Below the pieces are notes generated by a model. The model was not told the origin of the DNA and ran no database searches. It worked only from the letters and a program-made list of their open reading frames with translations. A DNA stretch of 31,037 nt. Origin: DATBLZ01 sp036555065 (GTDB lineage Bacteria > Pseudomonadota > Gammaproteobacteria > Steroidobacterales > Rariloculaceae). The stretch lies in assembly GCA_036555065.1 (NCBI GenBank), contig DATBLZ010000076.1:1-31037 (forward strand), read 5' to 3'. Position 1 is the stretch's first letter; each line of letters begins with the position of its first letter. The translations under genes and the position numbers were made by a program. Positions 17,467 through 24,885 of this stretch are shown here, one piece after another.

Positions 17467-17537
17467 TTGTCCGTCTCGGCGCGCCGGATTATGGGATAGA
17501 AAGTTCCTGCCGCGCAACCGTATCGGACACCGTATCG
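17467..17537 (+). promoter_or_regulatory. Candidate promoter and direct repeat upstream of the O-demethylase gene
   Basis: TTGTCC (17467-17472) and TATGGG (17490-17495), 17 bases apart, form a plausible sigma-70 promoter toward the O-demethylase. Just downstream, ACCGTATCG is repeated at 17517-17525 and 17529-17537 with a 12-base period, a possible operator. Confidence 0.3.
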
Positions 17538-17608
17538 CGAACCCTGCGAGGTGCGCCGCGTCTCGTCGATGTGCGATCATTCGCACCTTTGCTCTTCCCG
17601 GAGGAAGA

Positions 17609-19012
17609 ATGGCTGAGAACAATTTGAGCTCCTTGCTCAAGGCGCACGGCGGCGCCGTCAAGCTCTTGCGTAACTCGAAGATCGGTATCTATGTCTACCC
17701 CGTCGTCGCGGCCGAGTTCTCGAACTGGCGCAGCGAGCAAGTGGCGTGGCGCAAGTCGGCGGTGCTCTTCGACCAAACCCATCACATGGACGAGCTCGTC
17801 GTCGAAGGGCCGGACTCCGCCGCGTTTCTCGAGTACGTCGGCATCAACAGCTTCGCGAACTTCGATCTGAATCGCGCCAAGCATTTCGTGCCCGTGACGC
17901 CCGCGGGACATGTCATCGGCGACATGATCATCTTTCGCGAGCGCGACGATAAGTTCGTGCTCGTGGGCCGGGCGCCGACGGCCAATTGGGTGAAGTTCCA
18001 GCAAGCGGTCGGCAAATACAGAGTTCGGCTCACGCACGATCCGCGCTCCGATAGCCGCCCCGACGGTAAAGCGATCTTCCGCACGCACTACCGATTCCAG
18101 ATCCAGGGGCCGGATAGCAACAAGATCTTCGAGAAGGTCAACGGCGGCCCCGTGCCGGACGTCAAGTTCTTCCATGTCGACCGCATCAAGGTCGGCTCGC
18201 GCCGCGTTCCGGCGCTCCGCCACGGCATGGCCGGCGCACCCGGCCTCGAAATCTGGGGGCCCTACGCGGACAAGCACTACATCCAATCCACGATTCTCGA
18301 GGCAGCGCGCGACATCGGCGTCGACTTGCGGCTCGTCGGCAGCCGGGCTTATTCGACGAACACGCTCGAGTCGGGCTGGATCCCCTCGCCGTTGCCTGGA
18401 ATCTACACCGGCGGCGGCATGCTGCAGGATTACCGCGACTGGCTCGGCGCGGACAGCTACGAGGCGGTCGGCTCGATCGGCGGTAGCCTCGCGACCGACA
18501 ATATCGAGGACTATTACGTCAATCCGTTCGAGCTCGGCTACGGCTTCTACATCGGCTGGAAGACCGACTTCATCGGCAAGGACGCGCTCACGAAGATGAA
18601 GGACCAGAAGCACCGGCACAAGGTCACGCTCGAGTGGAACCGCGACGACCTGCTCAAAGTCGTAGCGTCCGCGTTCGAGGAAGGCACGCCGTACAAGTGG
18701 ATCGACCTCCCGCAGCCCAATTACGCTTCGACGAACGCCGACATGCTCATGCGCAAAGGCAAGAGGGTCGGCATGTCGATGTTCAACGGCTATTCGTTCA
18801 ACGAGCGCTGCATGCTTTCGCTCGGCGTCGTCGATGCCGATGTAAAAGTCGGCGATCAGCTCACGCTGATTTGGGGCGAGCCGGAAACGACGGGCAAGAC
18901 GTCGACCGAGCCGCACAAGCAGGCCGAGATTCGGGTTCTCGTCGCACCGACGCCCTATGCGCGCGAGGCGCGCGAGAATTACGCGGCGAGCTGGCGGACC
19001 AAGGGAGCTTGA
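17609..19012 (+). CDS. LigM/DesA-like tetrahydrofolate-dependent aryl O-demethylase (GcvT fold)
   Basis: A 467 aa aminomethyltransferase-fold protein that resembles LigM (vanillate/3-O-methylgallate) and DesA (syringate) O-demethylases of Sphingobium, which move the aryl methyl group to tetrahydrofolate. Family stretches include RNSKIGIYVYPVVAAEFSNW, SAVLFDQTHHMDELV, RHGMAGAPGLEIWGPY, NTLESGWIPSPLPGIYTG and NIEDYYVNPFELGYG. The residues matching LigM Arg122 (substrate carboxylate) and Tyr247 (catalysis), as I remember that structure, are present as R121 (LVGRAP) and Y248 (GSRAYSTN). The ATG at 17609 has GGAGGAAG (17600-17607) just before it; the frame is open upstream to 17366, but that part is not conserved. 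No ring-cleavage, metF or ligH genes are nearby, so the substrate is uncertain. Confidence 0.88.
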   Translation: MAENNLSSLLKAHGGAVKLLRNSKIGIYVYPVVAAEFSNWRSEQVAWRKSAVLFDQTHHMDELVVEGPDSAAFLEYVGINSFANFDLNRAKHFVPVTPAGHVIGDMIIFRERDDKFVLVGRAPTANWVKFQQAVGKYRVRLTHDPRSDSRPDGKAIFRTHYRFQIQGPDSNKIFEKVNGGPVPDVKFFHVDRIKVGSRRVPALRHGMAGAPGLEIWGPYADKHYIQSTILEAARDIGVDLRLVGSRAYSTNTLESGWIPSPLPGIYTGGGMLQDYRDWLGADSYEAVGSIGGSLATDNIEDYYVNPFELGYGFYIGWKTDFIGKDALTKMKDQKHRHKVTLEWNRDDLLKVVASAFEEGTPYKWIDLPQPNYASTNADMLMRKGKRVGMSMFNGYSFNERCMLSLGVVDADVKVGDQLTLIWGEPETTGKTSTEPHKQAEIRVLVAPTPYAREARENYAASWRTKGA

Positions 19013-19025
19013 GACTCCGCGAGTA

Positions 19026-19047
19026 GTGGGAGCGGCTTCAGCCGCGA
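19026..19047 (+). repeat. Single REP element between convergent genes
   Basis: GTGGGAGCGGCTTCAGCCGC followed by GA is the same REP unit found at the pncC end, with the GTGG foot and a GCGGC/GCCGC hairpin. It lies 13 bases after the O-demethylase stop and 13 bases before the cysK stop (convergent), where it could act as a transcription or mRNA-decay barrier. Confidence 0.75.
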
Positions 19048-19060
19048 TCCGTCGCGAAGC

Positions 19061-20017
19061 TCAGCCCAGGGTCCGCAGCCACTCGTCGTCGGATCCGTCG
19101 ATGACGTCGTCGAAGAGATACGTGCCGAGATAGCGTTCGCCCGTATCGGGCAGCATCACGAGCAGCACCGAGCCCTGCGGCGCGCGCTCGGCGACTTGCA
19201 TGGCGGCCGCGAGCGTCGCGCCCGAGGAGATGCCGACGAAAATCCCTTCCTCGCGCGCGAGGCGGCGCGCCATCGCTTTGCCGTCCTCGTCGGCGACGGG
19301 CACGAGCTCGTCGAAGACCTGGGGATTCAGCACGTCGGGCACGAAGTCGGGCGTCCAACCTTGGATCTTGTGCGGCTTCCATTCCTTGCCGCCTAAGAGC
19401 GATGCGCCCGCGGGCTCCGTCGCGACGATGCGCACTCCGGGCCGCGCGAGCTTGAGCATCTCGCCGGCCCCGGTCAGGGTCCCACCCGTGCCCCAGCCCG
19501 TGACCCAATAGTCGAGCCTGCGGCCCGCAAAGTCGCGGAGAATCTCGGGCCCCGTGGTTTGGCGATGGAACGCCGGGTTCGCGGGGTTCTGGAACTGCCG
19601 CGCGAGGAACCAGCCGTGCTCGCGCGCGAGCTCCTCCGCGCGTCTGACCATGCCGCTGCCGCGCTCGGCAGCCGGTGTCAGAATGACCTTCGCCCCGAGC
19701 GCCCGCATGATCTTGCGGCGCTCGATCGAGAAGGTTTCCACCATCGTGGCGACGAACGGGTAGCCTCTGGCCGCGCAGACCATCGCGAGCGCGATCCCGG
19801 TATTGCCCGACGTCGCTTCGACGACGGTTTGTCCCGGCTCGATCGTGCCGCGCTCCTCGGCATCGTTGATGATCGCGAGCGCCAAGCGATCCTTGACCGA
19901 GGCCATCGGGTTGAACGCCTCGACCTTCACGTAGATCGTCACGTGCTTGGGCGGGATGCGGTGGAGCTTAACGACCGGCGTATTGCCGATCGTGTCGAGA
20001 ATGCTGTCGTAGATCAT
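19061..20017 (-). CDS. cysK: Cysteine synthase (O-acetylserine sulfhydrylase), CysK type
   Basis: A PLP enzyme that makes cysteine from O-acetylserine and sulfide. The 318 aa product has the PLP lysine in NPMASVKDRLA (K42), the substrate loop TSGNTGIA (69-76) and the phosphate loop WGTGGTLTG (175-183). The segment KPHKIQGWTPDFVPDVLN resembles CysK rather than CysM. The ATG at 20017 overlaps the cysG stop as ATGA, indicating translational coupling, and fits the family N-terminus MIYDSILDTIGNTPVVKL. An upstream open extension to 20089 lies inside cysG and is rejected. Pairing with cysG links siroheme supply for sulfite reductase to the final sulfur-fixing step. Confidence 0.94.
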   Translation of the reverse strand: MIYDSILDTIGNTPVVKLHRIPPKHVTIYVKVEAFNPMASVKDRLALAIINDAEERGTIEPGQTVVEATSGNTGIALAMVCAARGYPFVATMVETFSIERRKIMRALGAKVILTPAAERGSGMVRRAEELAREHGWFLARQFQNPANPAFHRQTTGPEILRDFAGRRLDYWVTGWGTGGTLTGAGEMLKLARPGVRIVATEPAGASLLGGKEWKPHKIQGWTPDFVPDVLNPQVFDELVPVADEDGKAMARRLAREEGIFVGISSGATLAAAMQVAERAPQGSVLLVMLPDTGERYLGTYLFDDVIDGSDDEWLRTLG

Positions 20018-21462
20018 AAGTTCGCGGCTTGCGCGTCCTTTGCTGAGGCCGGCTCGGGCGCGACGACGAGCGCGCCGCGATCGAACCAACGGTAGCGCTC
20101 CGCACAGCGCACGGTCTCGCCGACGAGCAAGAGAGCGGGGGATTTGACGCCGTGCTCGGCGCTCAAGCGCGCAAGATCAACGAGCGCGGCACGTATGACC
20201 CGCTGCTGATCCAGCGTGCCGTTCTCGATGATCGCGACGGGCGTCGCCGGATCGTGGCCGTTCGCGATGAGCTCATCGGCGATCGCGCCGAAATGTGCCA
20301 CGCCCATATATAGCGCGAGCGTCTGGCCCGGCCGGTACGCGGCGAGGTCCGGCGAGGAATGGTCTTGCGTGTGGCCGGTCGTGATGAGAACGGCCTCGGC
20401 GACGCCGCGCAGCGTCAACGGAATTCCCGCAAACGCGGCGCAGCCCTCGACGGCCGAGACACCGGGTACGATCTGGAACGGCAGCCCGGCCCTCGTCAGC
20501 GCTTCGAGCTCTTCGCCGACGCGACCGAAGACCATGGGATCGCCGCCTTTCAAGCGGCAGACGCGCTTGCCGGATTTGACGAGCTGCACGAGCAAGCGAT
20601 TGAGCTGCGTTTGCGTGATCGACGGCCGGCGCGCCTGCTTACCGACGCATATCAGGTCTGCGTCGCGGCGCGCAAACTCGAGAATCGCCGGATTGACGAG
20701 GCGGTCGTAGAGCACGACCTCGGCCTGGGCGAGCAACTGGCGGCCGCGCAGCGTAATGAGATCGGGGCTGCCGGGGCCGGCGCCGACGAGATAGGCCTCG
20801 CCGCCACGTGGCTCGGCGCTCGCGCTGCGCCAGCGCTCGAGCGCTGCCTCGAGCGCCCATTCGCTCTCTGCATCGCGTCCCGCGAGCGCGTGCTCGGCCG
20901 TGTCACCCATGAGCGCCTGCTCCCAAAAACGCCGGCGCTCATCGAGATTGGGAATCGCATCGCGCACCTGCTCGCGAAAACGTCCGGCGAGGAGCGCCAG
21001 CGCGCCGACGCGCGCGGGCACGATCGCCTCGATGAGCCCTTTGAGCCAACGTGCCAGCACGGGCGAGTGACCGGCGCTCGCGACTGCGATCGTCACGGGA
21101 TCGCGGTCAATGATCGCGGGCATGATGAACGAGGAGCGCGCGGGGTCGTCGACGACGTTGCAGAAGCGCTTCGCGGCTTCTGCGGCTGCCGCGACCTCGG
21201 CATTGGTCGCCGGATCGTCGGTTGCCGCTACCACGAGCCAGTATGGCTCGAGGTTGCTTCCGGGGGCGAAACGCGTCGCGGCCAGGCGGACCTCGCCTGC
21301 GGCTGCGAGCTTCGCGAGCGGCGCGTTCGGCTCCGGCGCGATGACCGTGACTTCGGCGCCGGCGGCTAGCAGCTGCCGGACGCGTCTTTCCGCGACGCTC
21401 CCGCCGCCGACCACGAGGCAGGGTCGGCGCATGAGGTCGGCGAACAAGGGCAGGTGCTGCAT
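20014..21462 (-). CDS. cysG: Siroheme synthase CysG (dehydrogenase/ferrochelatase and uroporphyrinogen-III methyltransferase)
   Basis: A trifunctional enzyme that methylates uroporphyrinogen III, oxidises precorrin-2 and inserts iron to make siroheme for sulfite or nitrite reductase. The 482 aa product has an N-terminal NAD-binding half (VVGGGSVAERRVRQLL, residues 18-32; FCNVVDDP with D105 matching the Salmonella catalytic aspartate). It then has a SUMT half from about 223 (AYLVGAGPGSPDLITLRG, RLKGGDPMVFGRVGEE, GVSAVEGCAAFAGIPLTLRG). Full length matches E. coli CysG (457 aa) with a slightly longer C-terminus. It is divergent from cysB across a 138-base gap that contains a candidate operator. 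The ATG at 21462 fits the family start MQHLPLFADL. Confidence 0.97.
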   Translation of the reverse strand: MQHLPLFADLMRRPCLVVGGGSVAERRVRQLLAAGAEVTVIAPEPNAPLAKLAAAGEVRLAATRFAPGSNLEPYWLVVAATDDPATNAEVAAAAEAAKRFCNVVDDPARSSFIMPAIIDRDPVTIAVASAGHSPVLARWLKGLIEAIVPARVGALALLAGRFREQVRDAIPNLDERRRFWEQALMGDTAEHALAGRDAESEWALEAALERWRSASAEPRGGEAYLVGAGPGSPDLITLRGRQLLAQAEVVLYDRLVNPAILEFARRDADLICVGKQARRPSITQTQLNRLLVQLVKSGKRVCRLKGGDPMVFGRVGEELEALTRAGLPFQIVPGVSAVEGCAAFAGIPLTLRGVAEAVLITTGHTQDHSSPDLAAYRPGQTLALYMGVAHFGAIADELIANGHDPATPVAIIENGTLDQQRVIRAALVDLARLSAEHGVKSPALLLVGETVRCAERYRWFDRGALVVAPEPASAKDAQAANL

Positions 21463-21600
21463 GGTCCGAAGCTTGGGCTTTGCGGGAAGGGCACGATACT
21501 CCGCACGCGCAAACGCCTACAAGATAATGTATTTCTGCCCTTATTCCGAAATGAAATAATATGGGCTATTCTGACCGGCACGAATGGGTATATCGCGCCA
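21463..21600. promoter_or_regulatory. Divergent cysG/cysB promoter region
   Basis: This 138-base gap has an AT-rich centre (about 21516-21570), unusual for this GC-rich window. It contains the inverted repeat at 21541-21559. On the minus strand TTTCGG and CATTAT, 16 bases apart, could be a weak promoter for cysG. Confidence 0.5.
21541..21559. promoter_or_regulatory. Candidate CysB operator
   Basis: TTATTCCGAAATGAAATAA is an imperfect inverted repeat (TTATT/AATAA arms, 9-base centre) between the divergent cysG and cysB starts. LysR-type regulators normally bind such sites next to their own gene. The link to CysB is inferred from position. Confidence 0.5.
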
Positions 21601-22614
21601 GTGACCCTCAAACAACTCAAATACCTCGTCGGCATCGTCGATAGCGGCCTCAACATCACGTCGGCGGCCGATAGACTCTTCACGAGCCAGCCCGGGATCA
21701 GCAAGCAGCTCAAGCAGCTCGAGGCCGAGCTCGGGGTGCAACTCTTCACGCGCAAGGGCAAGAGCCTCGCGGCGATCACGCCTGCGGGTCGCGACGTGAT
21801 TGCCCGGGCGCGGAAGATCCTGCGCGAGGTAGAGAACATCACGAGCCTCGCGAGCGATCTCACGGCAGAGCAGGAGGGCACGCTGTCGATCGCGACGACG
21901 CACACTCAGGCGCGTTACGTGCTTCCCGAAGTCATCCGCGAGTTTCGGCAGCGTTATCCCAAGGTGGATCTCGCGCTCCACCAGGGCACTTCCGAGCAGA
22001 TCGCGGAGCTCATCAGCACTAACAAGGTCGATTTCGCGATTGCGACCGGGTCACGACATCTCTTTTCGCACCTGACATTGCTGCCCGTCTATCGCTGGCA
22101 CAGAATTGCGCTGATTCCGAAACAACATCCGCTCGCGCGACAGAAAACGCCGCTCGATCTCAAAACGCTCGCGGGCTACCCGCTCGTCACGTATGTATTC
22201 AGCTTGACCGGGGAATCCTCGTTCAAACGCGCGTTTCACGACCAAGGGCTCGAGCCGCGCGTCGTATTCACGGCGCGCGACGCGGACATCATCAAGACCT
22301 ACGTGCGCATGGGCATGGGGGTCGGCGTCATCGCCGCGATGGCGTTCGAGTGCCAGGATCGCGACGATCTCGTGGCGCTCGACGCGCGCGGGCTCTTCCC
22401 CGAAGTGACGACGTGGATCGGCTTCCCGCGGGACATGGTGCTGCGCGGGTACATGGTCGATTTCATTCACTTGCTCGCCCCGCACTATTCGCCGCGCACG
22501 ATCCGCGATGTCGCGGGCTTTGCGGCTCAAGAGCAGGTCGATGAGGCGCTCAAGGATATCGCTCTACCGGTGCGCGGCGGTTGCGAGCAGGAGCCGGCGG
22601 CGGCCGCGTCGTAG
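21601..22614 (+). CDS. cysB: CysB-type LysR-family transcriptional regulator
   Basis: CysB activates sulfate assimilation genes when N-acetylserine is present and sulfide is low. The 337 aa product has a winged helix-turn-helix at 1-60 (LKQLKYLV...SAADRLFTSQPGISKQLKQL). The effector domain contains IATTHTQARYVLPEV with T100, T102 and Q103, the positions that bind anion in Klebsiella CysB, plus the later SLTGES threonine and RDADIIKTYVRMGMGVGVIA. The start is GTG at 21601, where CysB similarity begins; the frame is open upstream to 21454 without conservation. E. coli CysB is 324 aa. It is divergent from cysG and ends 14 bases from the convergent cysH. Confidence 0.93.
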   Translation: MTLKQLKYLVGIVDSGLNITSAADRLFTSQPGISKQLKQLEAELGVQLFTRKGKSLAAITPAGRDVIARARKILREVENITSLASDLTAEQEGTLSIATTHTQARYVLPEVIREFRQRYPKVDLALHQGTSEQIAELISTNKVDFAIATGSRHLFSHLTLLPVYRWHRIALIPKQHPLARQKTPLDLKTLAGYPLVTYVFSLTGESSFKRAFHDQGLEPRVVFTARDADIIKTYVRMGMGVGVIAAMAFECQDRDDLVALDARGLFPEVTTWIGFPRDMVLRGYMVDFIHLLAPHYSPRTIRDVAGFAAQEQVDEALKDIALPVRGGCEQEPAAAAS

Positions 22615-22628
22615 CGGTACAGTCGCGC

Positions 22629-23411
22629 CTACAAATCGGCGAGATTGATCTCGTGAATGCCGCACTCGCGGTTGAGCCCGAAGAAGCGGGTCTGCTCGAC
22701 GGTGCTGACTTCGTGTATCGGCCGCGTGCTGTGATGGTCGCCGATCGAGAGGTAACCTTTCTCCCAGAGCGGGTGATAGGGCAGGCCGTGCTTCCTCAAA
22801 TACGTGTGCACGTCGCGATCGTTCCAATCGGCGATCGGATGCACTTTCCAGCGGCCGCCGGACCATTCTAGATACTGGATCTTCGCGCGCGACTCGCTCT
22901 GTCTGCGGCGCAAGCCCGCGAACCAGGTACTCGCCTCGAGCTCGCGCAACGCGCGCCGCATCGGCTCGACCTTGTTCTCCTCGTTGTAGGCGCGCAAGCC
23001 CTCCACACCCTGGCTCCAGCGCTGGCCGTAACGCGCCTCCTGCCAAGCGGGCGAAGTCTCCGCGCGGTAGATCTTGAGATTCAGCCGCAACCGCTCGGTG
23101 AGCTCGTCGATGAACCGATAGGTCTCGGGAAAGAGATACCCAGTATCGACGAGAATGACGGGAATATCGGGACGGACGCGCGTAATCAGGTGCAGCGACA
23201 CGGCGGCTTGCGCGCCGAAGCTCGAGCTCAGGACATGATTGCCCGGCAGATTCTCGAAGGCCCATTCGACGCGCTGATCGGGCGCGAGCGACTCGAAGGT
23301 GCGGTTGCAGTGCTCGATCGCATGGGCACGCGTCGCTTCCTCGTCGTAGGCGATCGAGCTAATCAGCTGATCTACACTCGACGTGTAGACCACATCCGCG
23401 ACTGCACTCAT
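22629..23411 (-). CDS. cysH: Phosphoadenosine phosphosulfate reductase (PAPS type)
   Basis: CysH reduces PAPS to sulfite using thioredoxin. The 260 aa product has the PP-loop region SSSFGAQAAVSLHL, VDTGYLFPETYRF, TWFAGLRRRQSESRA and the C-terminal catalytic motif RECGIHE (C250). The paired cysteines that bind [4Fe-4S] in APS reductases are absent: the sequence after ASTWFAGLR has no Cys. It should therefore be the iron-sulfur-free PAPS enzyme of the E. coli type, which also requires CysC elsewhere in the genome. It converges on cysB, with a hairpin-forming site 71-99 bases upstream of its start. Confidence 0.95.
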   Translation of the reverse strand: MSAVADVVYTSSVDQLISSIAYDEEATRAHAIEHCNRTFESLAPDQRVEWAFENLPGNHVLSSSFGAQAAVSLHLITRVRPDIPVILVDTGYLFPETYRFIDELTERLRLNLKIYRAETSPAWQEARYGQRWSQGVEGLRAYNEENKVEPMRRALRELEASTWFAGLRRRQSESRAKIQYLEWSGGRWKVHPIADWNDRDVHTYLRKHGLPYHPLWEKGYLSIGDHHSTRPIHEVSTVEQTRFFGLNRECGIHEINLADL

Positions 23412-23481
23412 GGGCTGGCTCAGGCTTTGTTCTAGAGGGGCTACGGTAAGCCCGCCTGGGACGCGCGTGAACGGTTAAGTT

Positions 23482-23510
23482 CTTATGCCGGTATAGCCAA
23501 ACCGCATAAG
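23482..23510. promoter_or_regulatory. Inverted repeat upstream of cysH
   Basis: Arms CTTATGC (23482-23488) and GCATAAG (23504-23510) pair perfectly, with three further GGT/ACC pairs inside after a one-base bulge, giving a 10-pair stem. It lies between the end of the haem operon and cysH. There is no T-run, so an operator or promoter-proximal structure for cysH is more likely than an intrinsic terminator. Confidence 0.5.
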
Positions 23511-23517
23511 AGTGGGC

Positions 23518-24885
23518 TCACATATGCTCGAGGACCTCACCCGTAGCCCGTTCCGCAGTCTCGAGCGCCGCTTCCATTCCTCGGGTGGCGCGGCCCAGGT
23601 GCTCCCCGCAGAAATGCAGCCGGCCGCGCGGCGCGCCCATCTGGGCTGCGAACCGCCGAACCTGGCCCGGCCGGAAGTACGCCCAGGCGCCGGCGGCATA
23701 GGGATCGCCTCCCCAAGACTGTGCACCTAAGAGCTCGAGCTGCCCGCGCGCCGCGGGGCGGAGGTCCTCGATCGCGGCGATCACCCGGCGCCCGGCCTCC
23801 GCCACGGCGAGTCCGTCGAGCGCGCGCGCGTGCCGGCCCATGATCCAAGCCGTCAAATGGGTCACGGTCGCGGGGTCGCTGGCGCTGCGCGCTGCTGCGA
23901 CCATCCCCGGTAGCGAGTCCGTGAAGAGGCTTGCCGCATAGCCGTCGTCCTCCCAAAACGGCCGGCGAACGCCGAGATACACCTGCGTGATCGGCTGCGA
24001 GCCGAGCTCGGCGACGGCTTCGGCTTGCACGCCCGCGAGCGGCGGGTCGAGCCTGAGCGTGCGCAGCACGCCGAATGGGATCGACGCGATCACGCGCTTC
24101 GCGGTCACGTGGCTGCCGTCCGCGCAATCGACGCGCACAGTATCGCGAGCCTCGCTGATCGCGACCGCCGGGCAGGCGAGCGCCACTTCGCGTCGCAACG
24201 CCGCGGCCATGGCTTCGGGGATGCGTTGCACGCCGTTCTCGACGGTGTATCCGAGGCTGACGTCCGTCGCGCGCCCGCGCTGCGCCTTCGAGAATGCGCC
24301 GCGAAAGAGCAGCAACAGCGCTGAGACGTCGTGCGCGTCCTCGCCGAAGCTCGGGTTGATGCCGTAGCCGATCTTGATCGCGGCGTCGCTCAAACCGAGC
24401 TGGCGCATCCAATCGTGCATGGAGACGTCGAGGCTTGCGTGCTCCGGGGCGAGCCAGTCTTGCGGCGAGGCGAGGGGATTCTCGCGCATCGTGAGGACGC
24501 GGTGGTAGCTCCACGGCAGCAAATGGCGGTCGCGTTCCGGGAACGGGTTCGCGGGATGCGTAGGCCATTCGGCTTGGCGGATGGTCGTCGCGCCGAGCAC
24601 GAGGTCCTGCTCGCGAAAGAACTCGAGAATCGGCGTGACATCGATGAGGCGGATGCCGAACCGCGCGGCCGTACTCATGATTCGGTCGTAGCCCGCGCCG
24701 ATGTAGGTCCCCCCGGCCTCGGCGTTGCTGCCGAGCTGGCGCATCGAATGAATGCGGCCGCCGGTGCGCGCCTGCGCTTCGAGAACGAGAACGTCGAGAC
24801 CGCGTTCCTCGAGCAAGAGCGCCGAGTGGAGACCCGCGAGACCCGCGCCGATGACGACGACGTCGTACGTGCCGCGCGTCTTCAT
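23518..24885 (-). CDS. FAD-dependent amine-oxidase-fold oxidase, candidate coproporphyrinogen oxidase (CgoX role)
   Basis: A 455 aa flavoprotein of the amine oxidase/protoporphyrinogen oxidase superfamily. The dinucleotide fold is YDVVVIGAGLAGLHSALLLE (G13, G15, G18) with acidic E36, then TGGRIHS. The C-terminal FAD motif is LHFCGEHLGRATRGMEAALE. Motif details look closer to monoamine oxidases than to typical HemY/CgoX. The ATG at 24885 overlaps the ferrochelatase stop as ATGA, so it is translated with the haem operon and is its last gene. In the coproporphyrin route an oxygen-dependent FAD oxidase of this superfamily oxidises coproporphyrinogen III; that is the one activity missing from this gene set. 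The fold is well supported, the substrate is inference. An open extension to 25305 inside the ferrochelatase gene is rejected. Confidence 0.85.
   Translation of the reverse strand: MKTRGTYDVVVIGAGLAGLHSALLLEERGLDVLVLEAQARTGGRIHSMRQLGSNAEAGGTYIGAGYDRIMSTAARFGIRLIDVTPILEFFREQDLVLGATTIRQAEWPTHPANPFPERDRHLLPWSYHRVLTMRENPLASPQDWLAPEHASLDVSMHDWMRQLGLSDAAIKIGYGINPSFGEDAHDVSALLLLFRGAFSKAQRGRATDVSLGYTVENGVQRIPEAMAAALRREVALACPAVAISEARDTVRVDCADGSHVTAKRVIASIPFGVLRTLRLDPPLAGVQAEAVAELGSQPITQVYLGVRRPFWEDDGYAASLFTDSLPGMVAAARSASDPATVTHLTAWIMGRHARALDGLAVAEAGRRVIAAIEDLRPAARGQLELLGAQSWGGDPYAAGAWAYFRPGQVRRFAAQMGAPRGRLHFCGEHLGRATRGMEAALETAERATGEVLEHM

Noticed and set aside
17489..18916. Long open frame antisense to the O-demethylase gene
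   Set aside because: Its composition (Arg, Asp, Val, Leu rich, no domain) is that of a reverse-strand shadow in GC-rich DNA, while the sense frame has clear family similarity.
22629..23411. APS reductase with [4Fe-4S] cluster
   Set aside because: The paired cysteines of APS reductases are missing; only the catalytic ECGIHE cysteine motif is present.
23482..23510. Rho-independent terminator of the haem operon
   Set aside because: The stem is good, but no T-run follows on either strand.
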